Origin: Ruminococcus sp.
Lineage (GTDB): Bacteria; Bacillota; Clostridia; Oscillospirales; Ruminococcaceae
DNA: 59,639 bases
Assembly (NCBI RefSeq): GCF_019417665.1
Contig: NZ_DXUU01000013.1
Location: 1-59,639 of the forward strand
Reading direction: 5' to 3'
The position numbers and the translations under genes are program-made. Shown one piece after another: positions 24,079 to 33,159 of this stretch. Positions within the stretch are counted from its first letter, which is position 1. Each line of letters begins with the position of its first letter. The notes beneath the pieces were generated by a model. It did not search any database. It saw nothing but the letters and a program-made list of their open reading frames with translations, and was not told the origin of the DNA.

Positions 24079-24290
24079 TTGTAAAAAAATCTGTGTTTCC
24101 CACTTTGAAACTTGTGAAAATTGATAGGTAATCCGAAAAAACGTTGCTTTTCAAGCTTCAACCATAGATGCGTTTTTGAAAATTAAATTTATCCGTCGGA
24201 TACTTAACATTTTTCAAAAGAGTGATGACAATTTGTGAAAAGCACAAAAAATCGACAGAATAATCTAATAGAAATCATATGGAAAATGGA

Positions 24291-24319
24291 TTGACTTTTT
24301 TGCCTGCTGGGCTTATAAT
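24291..24319 (+). promoter_or_regulatory. ATP synthase operon promoter
   Basis: TTGACT (24291-24296), 17 bp, TATAAT (24314-24319). The ~95-nt leader contains a small hairpin CGGCG-TGAA-CGCCG and an A/G-rich stretch. No known riboswitch is recognised. Confidence 0.75.
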
Positions 24320-24421
24320 AATAGAAACAACGGCGTGAACGCCGCTGTCCCGGAGCAGAGAGAAAAACTGCTTTTTGCAGCGGATTTTCCTTCGGGCGTG
24401 AAGAAAAGGTGGTGGTTGTAA

Positions 24422-25156
24422 ATGACAATGGGCGAAGAGCTGCAGGAACAGCTGCAAACCAATATTGTGTGGACGAGTCCCTTTGACGTGCCGTTACTGG
24501 GACCCATTCACATCAGTGAATCTGTGGTGATCACCTGGTTCATCATGGCAGTCGTAATGGTGCTGGTACTGGTTCTGACCCGAAAGATGGAGATCGTCCC
24601 GAAAAAGGGACAAGCACTGGTAGAATTTGCTGTTACCTGGGTCACCGATTTCTTTGAAGGCAATATGGGGAAAGCCGGCAGACGGTATGTACCATATCTG
24701 AGCACGGTGTTCCTGTATTTGGCCATTGCGAACATGATCGGCATGTTCGGGTTTGGTATCAAACCGCCCACAAAGGACATCAATGTGACGGCAGCCCTTG
24801 CAGTGATGAGCATCATATTGATCGAAGCGGCAACATTTCGTGCCAGAGGCGGGTTGGGTGGTTTCTTCAAATCATTTCTTAAGCCAATGCCGATCATGCT
24901 GCCAATCAATATCATGGAACTTGCCATTCGTCCGCTTTCACTCTGCATGCGACTGTTTGGCAATGTGTTGGGTGCATTTGTTGTCATGAAGCTGATCGAA
25001 CATGTCTGTGGATTGATAGCCCCAATGGTGTTCAGTATGTATTTTGATGTCTTTGACGGTTTGATCCAGGCGTATGTCTTTGTTTTCCTGACCTCGCTAT
25101 TTATGGCAGAGGGCATAGAAACAGAAGAAGAAACTCCCTTGCCGCAAAAGGTATAG
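24422..25156 (+). CDS. atpB: F1Fo ATP synthase subunit a
   Basis: 244 residues with five to six membrane helices. The half-channel helix carries the essential Arg in MELAIRPLSLCMRLFGNVLGAFVVM, and the C-terminal helix reads FDGLIQAYVFVFLTSLFMAEGIE. It forms the ion path against the c ring. First gene of the operon atpB-E-E-F-H-A-G-D-C; no atpI is seen before it. Confidence 0.95.
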   Translation: MTMGEELQEQLQTNIVWTSPFDVPLLGPIHISESVVITWFIMAVVMVLVLVLTRKMEIVPKKGQALVEFAVTWVTDFFEGNMGKAGRRYVPYLSTVFLYLAIANMIGMFGFGIKPPTKDINVTAALAVMSIILIEAATFRARGGLGGFFKSFLKPMPIMLPINIMELAIRPLSLCMRLFGNVLGAFVVMKLIEHVCGLIAPMVFSMYFDVFDGLIQAYVFVFLTSLFMAEGIETEEETPLPQKV

Positions 25157-25202
25157 CGGCGTTTCAAACAGTTATTTTGGATGGTATGAGGAGGAAATTA
25201 CC

Positions 25203-25418
25203 ATGGGAACAGCAATCGGAGCTGCTATCGCAGTATTGACTGGTATCGGTGCAGGATTTGGAATCGGCAACGCAACGGCAAAAGCAACAGAGGCCATCGC
25301 CAGACAGCCGGAGGCGGCAGGTGCAATCAATAAGGCATTGCTGCTGGGCTGTGCGCTGGCAGAAGCCACCGCAATTTATGGTTTTGTTATTGCACTCATG
25401 ATGATTATCATGAAGTAA
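25203..25418 (+). CDS. atpE: ATP synthase subunit c, copy 1
   Basis: 71-residue hairpin proteolipid with loop ARQPEA and the ion-binding Glu in LAEATAIYG. At the site where sodium-binding c subunits carry Gln (GxGQG) this protein has Ile (GFGIGNA), so proton coupling is more likely. GAGGAGG precedes the ATG. A second copy follows 20 bases later with 69 of 71 residues identical. Confidence 0.95.
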   Translation: MGTAIGAAIAVLTGIGAGFGIGNATAKATEAIARQPEAAGAINKALLLGCALAEATAIYGFVIALMMIIMK

Positions 25419-25437
25419 GTATGAGGAGGAACAGAAA

Positions 25438-25653
25438 ATGGGTGTCGCAATTGGAGCTGCTATTGCAGTATTAACCGGAATTGGTGCTGGATTTGGGATT
25501 GGACATGCAACCGCAAAGGCTACGGAAGCCATCGCCAGACAGCCGGAGGCGGCAGGTGCAATCAATAAGGCGCTGCTGCTGGGTTGTGCATTGGCAGAGG
25601 CTACTGCAATTTATGGCTTTGTCATTGCACTGATGATGATCATTATGAAGTAA
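25438..25653 (+). CDS. atpE: ATP synthase subunit c, copy 2
   Basis: 71 residues, differing from copy 1 only at residue 3 (Val for Thr) and residue 23 (His for Asn). At DNA level many third positions differ, yet about 44 bases around the loop are identical. Its own GAGGAGG precedes the ATG. Two genes may double c output or allow a mixed ring. The His at residue 23 faces the ring region near the ion site and is the only change of chemical note. Confidence 0.94.
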   Translation: MGVAIGAAIAVLTGIGAGFGIGHATAKATEAIARQPEAAGAINKALLLGCALAEATAIYGFVIALMMIIMK

Positions 25654-25717
25654 GAAACGGCATTTTCTGAAAATCCAGGAGAAAGGAGCACGGCTTTCTT
25701 GCAAGAAGGCTGTGAAT

Positions 25718-26212
25718 GTGGATATGTTAGATTTTGATATTTGGACCATATTGTTTTCCGTGATCAATATCCTGGTGCTGTTTTTCTTTCTGAAAAAGTT
25801 CTTGTTCGGCAGAGTGAACGCTATTCTGGAAAAACGTGCTCAAATGGTGCAGGCAGATTTGGATCAGGCGAAGCAGAATGCCGCAGAGGCAGAACAGCTC
25901 AAGGGCGATTATGAAGAGACCCTGCGCAATGCCAAGCAGGAAGCAAAAGAGATCATTATGACGGCACAACAGAATGCCCATGTGCAGAGCGGTGAGATCA
26001 CTGCCCAGGCACAGCAGCAGGCAGATACGATGCTGAAAGAGGCGCAGAAGGAGATCGAGCGGGAACGCCAGCGCACGCTGGAAGGTGTACAGGGCGAGAT
26101 CGCCGATCTGGCACTGGCAGCGGCGTCGAAGCTTATGGAAAAGCAGCTGGACGACGAGACAAACCGGGAGCTTGTAAATGCGTTTCTTTCTGAGGAAGGG
26201 GCAGGCGAATGA
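25718..26212 (+). CDS. atpF: ATP synthase subunit b
   Basis: About 164 residues: one N-terminal membrane helix (WTILFSVINILVLFFFLKKFLF) and a long polar coiled coil, the peripheral stalk. The start is uncertain. GTG 25712, GTG 25718 and ATG 25724 are in frame; GTG 25718 has the best spacing from AAGAAGG. The stop overlaps the atpH ATG (ATGA). Confidence 0.93.
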   Translation: MDMLDFDIWTILFSVINILVLFFFLKKFLFGRVNAILEKRAQMVQADLDQAKQNAAEAEQLKGDYEETLRNAKQEAKEIIMTAQQNAHVQSGEITAQAQQQADTMLKEAQKEIERERQRTLEGVQGEIADLALAAASKLMEKQLDDETNRELVNAFLSEEGAGE

Positions 26213-26712
26213 AACAGGCAGTGACATCCTATGCCACAGTGCTGCTGACTCTGCCGGCGGCATCGGAGACGGTGCCGGATGCCAGAAATGCTTTTGAAAG
26301 ATGCCCTCAGCTGATGGACGCTCTGTCTAACCCCACGATCCTTGAGACGGAAAAATTCGGGGTCATCGACCGGGTGTTTCCCGAAGCACTGCGGACATTT
26401 CTGAAGGTGGTCTGCCGCAACGGTCAGATCGACAGCGTGTTGGATATTTTTTCGGAATTTGAAGCACTGGAACGCCGGCAGAGGCAGTGTGCCCATGCCG
26501 TGCTGGAATATGTGACGCCGCTGACGGATGCGCAGCTGTCGGCGATGAAGCAGATGATCTGCGCAAAAACCAGCAAGCCGGAGGTGCAGCTGGAGCTGCG
26601 GCAGAATCCGGCACTGCTGGGAGGCTTTGTCTTGCATGTGGGAGATGAAACGTATGACAGAAGCGTGTGTTCTTCCATGAAGTCCATGCGGAAGAGCCTG
26701 ATACGGAGGTGA
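26209..26712 (+). CDS. atpH: ATP synthase subunit delta
   Basis: 167 residues. N-terminal helical bundle (SYATVLLTLPAASETVPDARNAFERCPQLMDALSNPTI) and the C-terminal motif NPALLGGFVLHVGDETYDRSV, matching the OSCP/delta signature. It joins b to the top of F1. Translationally coupled to atpF. Confidence 0.92.
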   Translation: MKQAVTSYATVLLTLPAASETVPDARNAFERCPQLMDALSNPTILETEKFGVIDRVFPEALRTFLKVVCRNGQIDSVLDIFSEFEALERRQRQCAHAVLEYVTPLTDAQLSAMKQMICAKTSKPEVQLELRQNPALLGGFVLHVGDETYDRSVCSSMKSMRKSLIRR

Positions 26713-26721
26713 GGGTAAGAC

Positions 26722-28230
26722 ATGAGTACCATAAATGCAAGTGAGATTATATCTGTTTTAAAAAGCGAGATCGAGGACTTTGATCGGAAGTCCGGCGTAC
26801 AGGAGACTGGTACAGTTGTCCGTGTGGGCGACGGCATTGCCACGGTATTCGGTATGCAGCATGCCATGTACGGAGAGCTGGTAGAGTTTGAGACTGGCAT
26901 ACGAGGTATCGTACAGAATCTGGAAACCAAGACCATTGGTGTTGTTTTGCTCGGCAGCGATTATGGCATCACAGAGGGTACTTCTGTAGTTCGTACCGGA
27001 AAGCGTGCCGGCATTGGCGTTTGTCAGCAGATGGTTGGGAGAGTCGTGGATGCATTAGGAGCGCCTATTGATGGCGGTGCACCGCTGACAGCAGAGGACT
27101 ATTTCCCCATTGAGCATGAAGCCCCAGGTGTGGCACAGCGGAAATCTGTTACCGTGCCCCTTCAGACTGGTATTCTCTCTATTGATGCCATGTTCCCTAT
27201 CGGACGGGGACAGCGTGAGCTGATCATCGGCGACCGCCAGACGGGTAAAACTTCTATTGCTGTAGACACGATCATAAACCAAAAAGGACAGGACGTGATT
27301 TGCATTTATGTTGCCATCGGACAGAAGTCTTCGACAGTTGCAAAGATCGTTTCTACCCTGAAAAAGAACGGCGCAATGGAATATACCATTGTGATGTCCG
27401 CTTCTGCCAGCGACCCTGCACCGGTGCAGTATATCGCACCCTATGCAGGCACGGCAATTGCAGAGTATTTCATGAGCCAGGGCAAGGACGTGCTCATTGT
27501 CTATGATGATTTGTCCAAGCATGCTGTGGCATATCGTGCCATGTCCTTGCTGCTCCACCGTCCGCCGGGGCGTGAGGCATATCCGGGAGATGTATTCTAT
27601 TTGCATTCCCGTCTGTTGGAGCGTTCCTGCCGATTGGACGATGCCCACGGCGGCGGCTCTATCACAGCCCTGCCCATTATTGAGACCCAGGCAGGCGATA
27701 TCTCTGCCTATATTCCGACAAATGTCATTTCTATCACAGATGGACAGATCTTCCTGGAGAGCGAATTGTTCAACGCTGGTATGCGTCCGGCAGTAAACGT
27801 GGGTCTGTCGGTATCTCGTGTCGGCGGCGCTGCACAGACAAAGGCAATGAAAAAGGTTGCCGGTCAGATGCGTGTGGAATTGGCACAGTTCCGGGAAATG
27901 GAAGTATTTACCCAGTTCAGTTCCGATCTGGATCCTGCTACACAGGCAATGCTGGATCATGGTCACGTGCTGATGGCACTGCTGAAGCAGCCTCTCTATC
28001 ATCCCCTTGCCATGTGGAGGGAAGTTGTTATCCTGGCAGCCGCTTCCCACAAGCTGCTGGATGATGTGGCACTGAGCGATCTCCGCGGATTCCGTGAGGG
28101 TCTCACCAACTATGTGGAGGCAAACGGCGCAGATGTGGTATCCGCACTCAAAAAGACAGGACAGCTGTCCGATGCACATCTGGAACAGCTGCTGGATCTG
28201 GTTCGCACCTATAAGAAGCAGGTGAACTGA
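26722..28230 (+). CDS. atpA: ATP synthase subunit alpha
   Basis: 502 residues. Beta-barrel start, Walker A GDRQTGKTS, and the alpha signature PAVNVGLSVSRVGGAAQTKAMK. This is the non-catalytic nucleotide-binding subunit of F1. Stop and the next ATG (28232) nearly overlap. Confidence 0.97.
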   Translation: MSTINASEIISVLKSEIEDFDRKSGVQETGTVVRVGDGIATVFGMQHAMYGELVEFETGIRGIVQNLETKTIGVVLLGSDYGITEGTSVVRTGKRAGIGVCQQMVGRVVDALGAPIDGGAPLTAEDYFPIEHEAPGVAQRKSVTVPLQTGILSIDAMFPIGRGQRELIIGDRQTGKTSIAVDTIINQKGQDVICIYVAIGQKSSTVAKIVSTLKKNGAMEYTIVMSASASDPAPVQYIAPYAGTAIAEYFMSQGKDVLIVYDDLSKHAVAYRAMSLLLHRPPGREAYPGDVFYLHSRLLERSCRLDDAHGGGSITALPIIETQAGDISAYIPTNVISITDGQIFLESELFNAGMRPAVNVGLSVSRVGGAAQTKAMKKVAGQMRVELAQFREMEVFTQFSSDLDPATQAMLDHGHVLMALLKQPLYHPLAMWREVVILAAASHKLLDDVALSDLRGFREGLTNYVEANGADVVSALKKTGQLSDAHLEQLLDLVRTYKKQVN

Positions 28231-28231
28231 T

Positions 28232-29128
28232 ATGGGCAACATGCGTGAAATCCGGGATCGGATCAAGAGCATCAATGATATCATGAAGATCACCAACGCC
28301 ATGTATCTGATCTCTTCTTCAAAGCTCAAGAAGGCAAAGAAAGACCTGGCAGCGACCCAGCCCTATTTCAACAAACTGGTTTATGCCATGCGAAGTATTT
28401 TGTCCCGTGCACCGGAAGATATTGACATGCGTTATTTCGATCGGCGTGAGCATATCGCACCAGAAGACCGCAAGGTGGGTTATATTGTCATTACCGCAGA
28501 TAAGGGCATGTGCGGTTCCTATAATCACAATATCATTAAGATGACTGAGGAACGGATGGCGTCCAGCAAGCACAGCAGCCTGTATATTATGGGCAATGTG
28601 GGACGCATGTACTTCCAGCGGAAAGCACGTGCCGGAGAGTTGGATGTAGATCCGGAATTTGTGTATACGCCCCAGAATCCGACTCTGTACCGTGCCCGCC
28701 GTATTGCGGAGCAGATGCTGAAAGCCTTTGACGAGGAAAAGTTGGATGATCTGTATATTATCTTTACAGATATGGTTTCCTCCATTGCCTATGAGCCAAA
28801 GATCTTACAATTGCTGCCCCTGGATGCCGAACATTTTGTGCAGACAGAGGGCGAGGTAGTACGGCACCACGAGGCAGAATTTCTTCCCACCCCCAATATT
28901 GTAATGGAACATCTGACCCCCAACTTTATGAAGGGTCTGATCTATGGTGCTATGGTAGAATCCTTCTGCAGCGAACAGCAGGCGAGAATGTCCGCTATGG
29001 ATTCCGCTACCACCAGTGCAAAGGATATGCTTCAGGCGCTGTCGCTTCAGTATAATCGGGCACGTCAGGCGGAGATCACACAGGAGATCACCGAAGTTGT
29101 CAGCGGCGCAGGTTCTGCGGAACTGTAA
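28232..29128 (+). CDS. atpG: ATP synthase subunit gamma
   Basis: 298 residues. N-terminal coiled-coil helix (MREIRDRIKSINDIMKITNAMYLISSSKL) and the C-terminal signature SEQQARMSAMDSATTSAKDML. It is the central rotor shaft. A REP pair separates it from atpD, which is unusual within this conserved operon. Confidence 0.95.
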   Translation: MGNMREIRDRIKSINDIMKITNAMYLISSSKLKKAKKDLAATQPYFNKLVYAMRSILSRAPEDIDMRYFDRREHIAPEDRKVGYIVITADKGMCGSYNHNIIKMTEERMASSKHSSLYIMGNVGRMYFQRKARAGELDVDPEFVYTPQNPTLYRARRIAEQMLKAFDEEKLDDLYIIFTDMVSSIAYEPKILQLLPLDAEHFVQTEGEVVRHHEAEFLPTPNIVMEHLTPNFMKGLIYGAMVESFCSEQQARMSAMDSATTSAKDMLQALSLQYNRARQAEITQEITEVVSGAGSAEL

Positions 29129-29135
29129 GGCAGAC

Positions 29136-29212
29136 TGTAGGGGCGAACATTGTTCGTCTGTGATTCCGTTTGCAAATGTCAAATCTGCGAGTGGATGATA
29201 TCCGCCCCTACA
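29136..29212. repeat. REP pair between atpG and atpD
   Basis: TGTAGGGGCGAAC-ATT-GTTCG (29136-29157) and GGATGATATCCGCCCCTACA (mirror, ending 29212). The two inner stems differ, so the pair is not a simple duplication. Confidence 0.8.
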
Positions 29213-29306
29213 AATGTCCCGATTGATTAGGCAAATATTCATTTATCAGCATACAAGAAAGCAAAAATTTTTAGAGGGCGAAGCCGCCGCTAGAAAGGAC
29301 AATTGT

Positions 29307-30698
29307 ATGGAAAAAGGAAAGATCGTACAGGTTTTAGGGCCGGTTATTGATGTGGCTTTTCCGGGAAAGCTTCCCATGATCAAGGATGCGCTCACTGTAG
29401 ATAACGGCGGAAAAACCTGTGTCATGGAAGTGGCGCAGCATATGGGCAACGGGATTGTCCGCTGTATCAGCCTTTCGTCTACGGAGGGCTTTGCCAAGGA
29501 TATGGAAGTTACCGCCACCGGTTCGTGCATTACCGTTCCCGTGGGCACAGCGACCCTGGGCAGAATGTTCAACGTACTGGGCGAAGCCATTGATGAGGCA
29601 GGTGAGGTAGATGCACAGGATCACTGGCCCATCCACCGTGCCGCACCTTCCTTCCGGGATCAGAGCCCGGTAGTGGAAATTCTGGAAACCGGCATCAAGG
29701 TCATTGACCTGCTGGCACCGTATGCAAAGGGTGGTAAGGTCGGTCTGTTCGGCGGCGCAGGTGTGGGAAAAACAGTCCTGATCCAGGAACTGATCCACAA
29801 CGTTGCCACAGAGCATGGCGGTTATTCGATTTTCACCGGTGTAGGTGAGCGTTCCCGTGAGGGTAACGACCTGTGGAACGAAATGAAGGAATCCGGCGTT
29901 ATTGAAAAGACTGCCCTGGTATTCGGTCAGATGAATGAGCCCCCCGGATCCCGTATGCGTGTGGCGCAGACTGGTCTGACCATGGCGGAATATTTCCGTG
30001 ACGAAAAGCATCAGGATGTGCTGCTGTTCATTGACAATATTTTCCGTTATGTACAGGCAGGTTCGGAGGTTTCAGCGCTGCTGGGACGTATGCCCTCTGC
30101 CGTTGGTTATCAGCCGACTTTGGCAAACGAAGTGGGCGAATTGCAGGAGCGTATCACTTCCACCAGAAACGGTTCCATTACTTCTGTACAGGCAGTTTAC
30201 GTGCCGGCAGATGACCTGACAGACCCGGCACCGGCAACGACATTTGCCCATCTGGATGCCACTACGGTACTGTCCCGTAAGATCGTGGAGCAGGGTATTT
30301 ATCCCGCGGTGGATCCGCTGGAGTCCACTTCCCGTATTCTGGAGCCGGATGTGGTAGGCGAAGAGCACTACCGTGTGGCACGAGAGGTACAGGAACTATT
30401 GCAGCGGTACAAGGAATTGCAGGATATCATTGCCATTTTGGGTATGGAAGAACTGGATGAGGATGATAAGATTGCAGTTTATCGTGCCCGTAAGCTTCAG
30501 AAGTTCCTGTCTCAGCCCTTCCATGTGGCAGAGGTATTTACCGGTACGCCGGGTAAATATGTGCCGCTGAAGGAGACCATCCGCGGATTCAAGATGATTG
30601 TGGAAGGTGCAATGGATGAACTGCCGGAAAATGCGTTCTTTAATGTGGGAACCATTGATGAGGCAATTGCGAAGGCACAGACCATGAAGGAATCGTGA
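29307..30698 (+). CDS. atpD: ATP synthase subunit beta
   Basis: 463 residues. Walker A GGAGVGKT, catalytic Glu in GVGERSREGNDL, and the signature PAVDPLESTSRIL. This is the catalytic subunit. ATG 29307 follows AGAAAGGACAATTGT and gives the usual start MEKGKIVQVLGPVIDV; the frame is open upstream but without support. Confidence 0.97.
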   Translation: MEKGKIVQVLGPVIDVAFPGKLPMIKDALTVDNGGKTCVMEVAQHMGNGIVRCISLSSTEGFAKDMEVTATGSCITVPVGTATLGRMFNVLGEAIDEAGEVDAQDHWPIHRAAPSFRDQSPVVEILETGIKVIDLLAPYAKGGKVGLFGGAGVGKTVLIQELIHNVATEHGGYSIFTGVGERSREGNDLWNEMKESGVIEKTALVFGQMNEPPGSRMRVAQTGLTMAEYFRDEKHQDVLLFIDNIFRYVQAGSEVSALLGRMPSAVGYQPTLANEVGELQERITSTRNGSITSVQAVYVPADDLTDPAPATTFAHLDATTVLSRKIVEQGIYPAVDPLESTSRILEPDVVGEEHYRVAREVQELLQRYKELQDIIAILGMEELDEDDKIAVYRARKLQKFLSQPFHVAEVFTGTPGKYVPLKETIRGFKMIVEGAMDELPENAFFNVGTIDEAIAKAQTMKES

Positions 30699-30708
30699 GG
30701 GATGTATC

Positions 30709-31125
30709 ATGGAAAATACATTTATGTTGGAGATCCTGGCGGCAGATCGTCCGTTCTATGTAGGACCGTCTGAACATCTGGTATTCCCGACCATGGACGG
30801 CTTGGTGGGCATTTTACCGGGGCATGTGTCTATGGTAACGGTGGTCAGTCCTGGAGAACTGAAATATCAGGTGGACGGTGTGTGGCATTATGCCGCCATT
30901 AGTGAGGGCTTTGTGGAGATCCGCCGGGATTATGTGCTGATTTTGGGGGATGCGATTGAGCTGCCCGAAGAGATCGATGCCAAGCGTGCCGCAGAGGCAG
31001 CGGAGCGTGCCAAGGAACGGCTGCTCCACCGGCAGAGTATTATGCAGTATTATCATACCCAAGCGGCACTGAACCGTGCCATGAACCGGTTGAAGATCTC
31101 CAAACGGCATAATCATGAAATATAA
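30709..31125 (+). CDS. atpC: ATP synthase subunit epsilon
   Basis: 138 residues. N-terminal beta sandwich (MLEILAADRPFYVGPSEHLVFPTMDGLVGILPGHVSMVT) and a C-terminal helical hairpin. It links gamma to the c ring and can inhibit ATP hydrolysis. Last gene of the operon. Confidence 0.94.
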   Translation: MENTFMLEILAADRPFYVGPSEHLVFPTMDGLVGILPGHVSMVTVVSPGELKYQVDGVWHYAAISEGFVEIRRDYVLILGDAIELPEEIDAKRAAEAAERAKERLLHRQSIMQYYHTQAALNRAMNRLKISKRHNHEI

Positions 31126-31130
31126 AAAAA

Positions 31131-31163
31131 TCCGCTTTTCCGGTGTGGGAAGGCGGTTTTTTG
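31131..31163 (+). terminator. ATP synthase operon terminator
   Basis: CCGCTTTTCC pairs imperfectly with GGGAAGGCGG and is followed by T6. Confidence 0.75.
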
Positions 31164-31211
31164 TTGTATTAACAGGAAAAAAGGAGCAGTTTTGTTTCTG
31201 TTCGGAAAAAA

Positions 31212-31440
31212 GTTGCTCATCAAGCTGGTTCAGCTGAGCCCAGCTGGCGCAGATCCAGGGCTGCGAAAGCCCTGGTCGCCGCCCGCAGGCGGCGAAACAC
31301 CCCGGCGCATTCTTTTGCGCTACGGAGAGAGTGGTGAGAAAAAGCGGCAGCTTTTTCGAGGAGGGGCGAACAAGACCGCCCCTCCTTGTAAAGACATTTC
31401 AACAAGTATAATTTTGTAAACGTCCCGGTGGGACGTTTAC
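31212..31440 (-). repeat. Multi-hairpin structured repeat, copy B (minus)
   Basis: Read on the minus strand it opens with GTAAACGTCCC-ACC-GGGACGTTTAC (31440-31416). Then come GAGGGGCG/CGCCCCTC, GAAAAAGC/GCTTTTTC, a GCGC pair, CGCCGCC/GGCGGCG, CCAGGGCT/AGCCCTGG and CAGCTG pairs, in the same order as copy A. It has a CGCCGCC hairpin that copy A lacks. It stands head to head with copy C. Confidence 0.75.
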
Positions 31441-31504
31441 AACGGATATTTTTCAAGTTTTTAGGTATTTTATAAGTATTTTACTACGGCGAAAGTTGAA
31501 TGCG

Positions 31505-31724
31505 TCAAAAACGTTCCACCGGAACGTTTTTGAAATTTTGCATGCTGAAAAAGGTTTACAAAGAGGGGGAAGCGGTCTTGTTCGCTTCCCCCCTCGAAAA
31601 GCTGTCGCTTTTCTCACCCCTTTTCTCCGCACGCCGAAAATAACGGCGCAGGATGTTTCGCCGCTGCGGCGGCGACCAGGGCTTCTCGCCCTGGACCTCG
31701 CCAGCATTTTTGAAAAATTGCTGG
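31505..31724 (+). repeat. Multi-hairpin structured repeat, copy C (plus)
   Basis: Opens with TCAAAAACGTTCC-ACC-GGAACGTTTTTGA. Then GGGGGAAGCG/CGCTTCCCCC, GAAAAGC/GCTTTTC, CGCCG/CGGCG, CGCCGC/GCGGCG, CCAGGGC/GCCCTGG, and a last stem CCAGCA/TGCTGG. Compared with A and B, stem bases change in pairs. No supported coding frame. Confidence 0.75.
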
Positions 31725-31812
31725 ATCAAAAAACTTCATTGCCGCCTGCGGCACTGTTGAAATGTGACGAATTTCATAGCGGAAAATCGCTGTCGGATGT
31801 TTTCAAAAAATA

Positions 31813-31837
31813 AGGAGCGAACATCGTTCGCCCCTGA
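31813..31837. repeat. Single REP unit
   Basis: GGAGCGAAC-ATC-GTTCGCCCCTG, lying a few bases from the stop of the minus-strand lipoprotein gene. Between copy C and this unit (31725-31812) only a small GCCGC/GCGGC palindrome is seen. Confidence 0.65.
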
Positions 31838-31842
31838 AATCA

Positions 31843-33033
31843 TCAATATTCAAACAAACATCCATCCGCAATGGACTGATAATCACAGTTTACAGATCGT
31901 TTTACCGAATGGATATTCACTGCACCGCCGCTGATGGTGACGCCGCTAATGGCTTCAATACCGTTCCCGGCGGCGTTTTGTACATCCACATAACCGGCTT
32001 CAATAGTCACAAATCCCTTCTCAGCTTCGGTGGTATTGCTTGCTTTGATGCCGTCCTTGCAGGCAGAGATCACCGTATTGCCGCCGGAGATCTGCACACT
32101 ATCCTCGCCGTAAATGCCAGTGGCTGCTGCGGAAATATTCAGTGTGCCATTTTTGATCTTCACGTCATTGCTGGATTTGATGCCATGCTTTTTATTGCCG
32201 ATAACCGTCAGCTGACCGTCGCCCTTAATGGTCAGGTCATCCTTGCTGGAAATGCAGGCGGACAGGGCATTTGCGGCAGTATCCTCCACATAGTTGGTGG
32301 AACCGCTGTCCAGATGGAGAGTGCAAGTGTCGGCACTTATTATATAAAGGGGCGCAGAAGTGGAGCAAGTGATGCCTACACCGTTGAAGTGGAGATTAAT
32401 TTTATCCGTTTTGGGCGCATTGACCACGATCTGTCCATCGTTCAGCGTGCCGGATACTTCGTATCTGCCGCCCTGGAGAATGGTGATCACACTGCCGCTG
32501 ACGGAAACCGCAGCCGAGTCGCTGACTTGTGCACCGGAACCGTTCAGGGTAATGTAAATGGTAGCATCCACTTCTTCCGGTGGTTCTGTTTCCACAGGTG
32601 CAGCAGTTGTGGCAGCCGGTGTCTGATTTTCCACCGGGGCAGTTGTTGTTTTAGGTGCAGCTGCTCCGCCGGATGAGGAATTGCCGCCGCTGCCGGAATT
32701 GTCTTTCGCTGCATTGCCGTTGTTCTGCTGGCTGTTGTTCTGATAGATGGGCGCAATCGTGGTGATGGCATTTTTTGTAGTGGTACCGGCAGTCGTTTGG
32801 GTGGATTTTGTCGTAGCAGAACTGTCATCTGTATCACTGGTAGTTGTGGTCTTGGTGGTTTCCTTGCTATCAGTGCTGGAATCGTCTTTGTCTGTGGAAG
32901 CAGACGATGCGTCATCACTGTAACTGTTGGCGGCATCCATTGTGACAGTTTCACCGCTGTCATTGCTGCCGCAGCCGCTGCAGACAAGCAGAATTGCAGC
33001 ACAAGCAATTGCAAAAAGTTTTCGGTTGTACAT
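31843..33033 (-). CDS. Cthe_2159-like carbohydrate-binding lipoprotein
   Basis: 396 residues. Lipoprotein signal MYNRKLFAIACAAILLVCSGC (lipobox CSGC). A long Ser/Thr/Asp linker (25-150) carries two Pro/Thr blocks. The C-terminal half has ladder-like repeats (ITILQGGRYEVSGTL, INLHFNGVGITCSTSAPLYI, LTIKGDGQLTVIGNKKHGIKSSNDVKIKNGTLNISAAATGIYGEDSV) typical of the PF14262 beta-helix. Proteins of this family bind plant cell-wall polysaccharide. I choose ATG 33033, eight bases after AAAGG; the frame extends further upstream. Confidence 0.88.
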   Translation of the reverse strand: MYNRKLFAIACAAILLVCSGCGSNDSGETVTMDAANSYSDDASSASTDKDDSSTDSKETTKTTTTSDTDDSSATTKSTQTTAGTTTKNAITTIAPIYQNNSQQNNGNAAKDNSGSGGNSSSGGAAAPKTTTAPVENQTPAATTAAPVETEPPEEVDATIYITLNGSGAQVSDSAAVSVSGSVITILQGGRYEVSGTLNDGQIVVNAPKTDKINLHFNGVGITCSTSAPLYIISADTCTLHLDSGSTNYVEDTAANALSACISSKDDLTIKGDGQLTVIGNKKHGIKSSNDVKIKNGTLNISAAATGIYGEDSVQISGGNTVISACKDGIKASNTTEAEKGFVTIEAGYVDVQNAAGNGIEAISGVTISGGAVNIHSVKRSVNCDYQSIADGCLFEY

Positions 33034-33159
33034 TAGATTCATCCTTTCTGAAAGAAATCGGTCAAAATAATCCATGATACCAGTATAGTGCAGAAAGTTG
33101 AAAATAACATTGAAAAATAGTATGGTTTATCTCATGGGGATAGCTATCAGGTGTTTGCA

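Noticed and set aside
31496..31813. 105-codon plus frame over structured repeat copy C
   Set aside because: No ribosome site and not conserved in the other copies.
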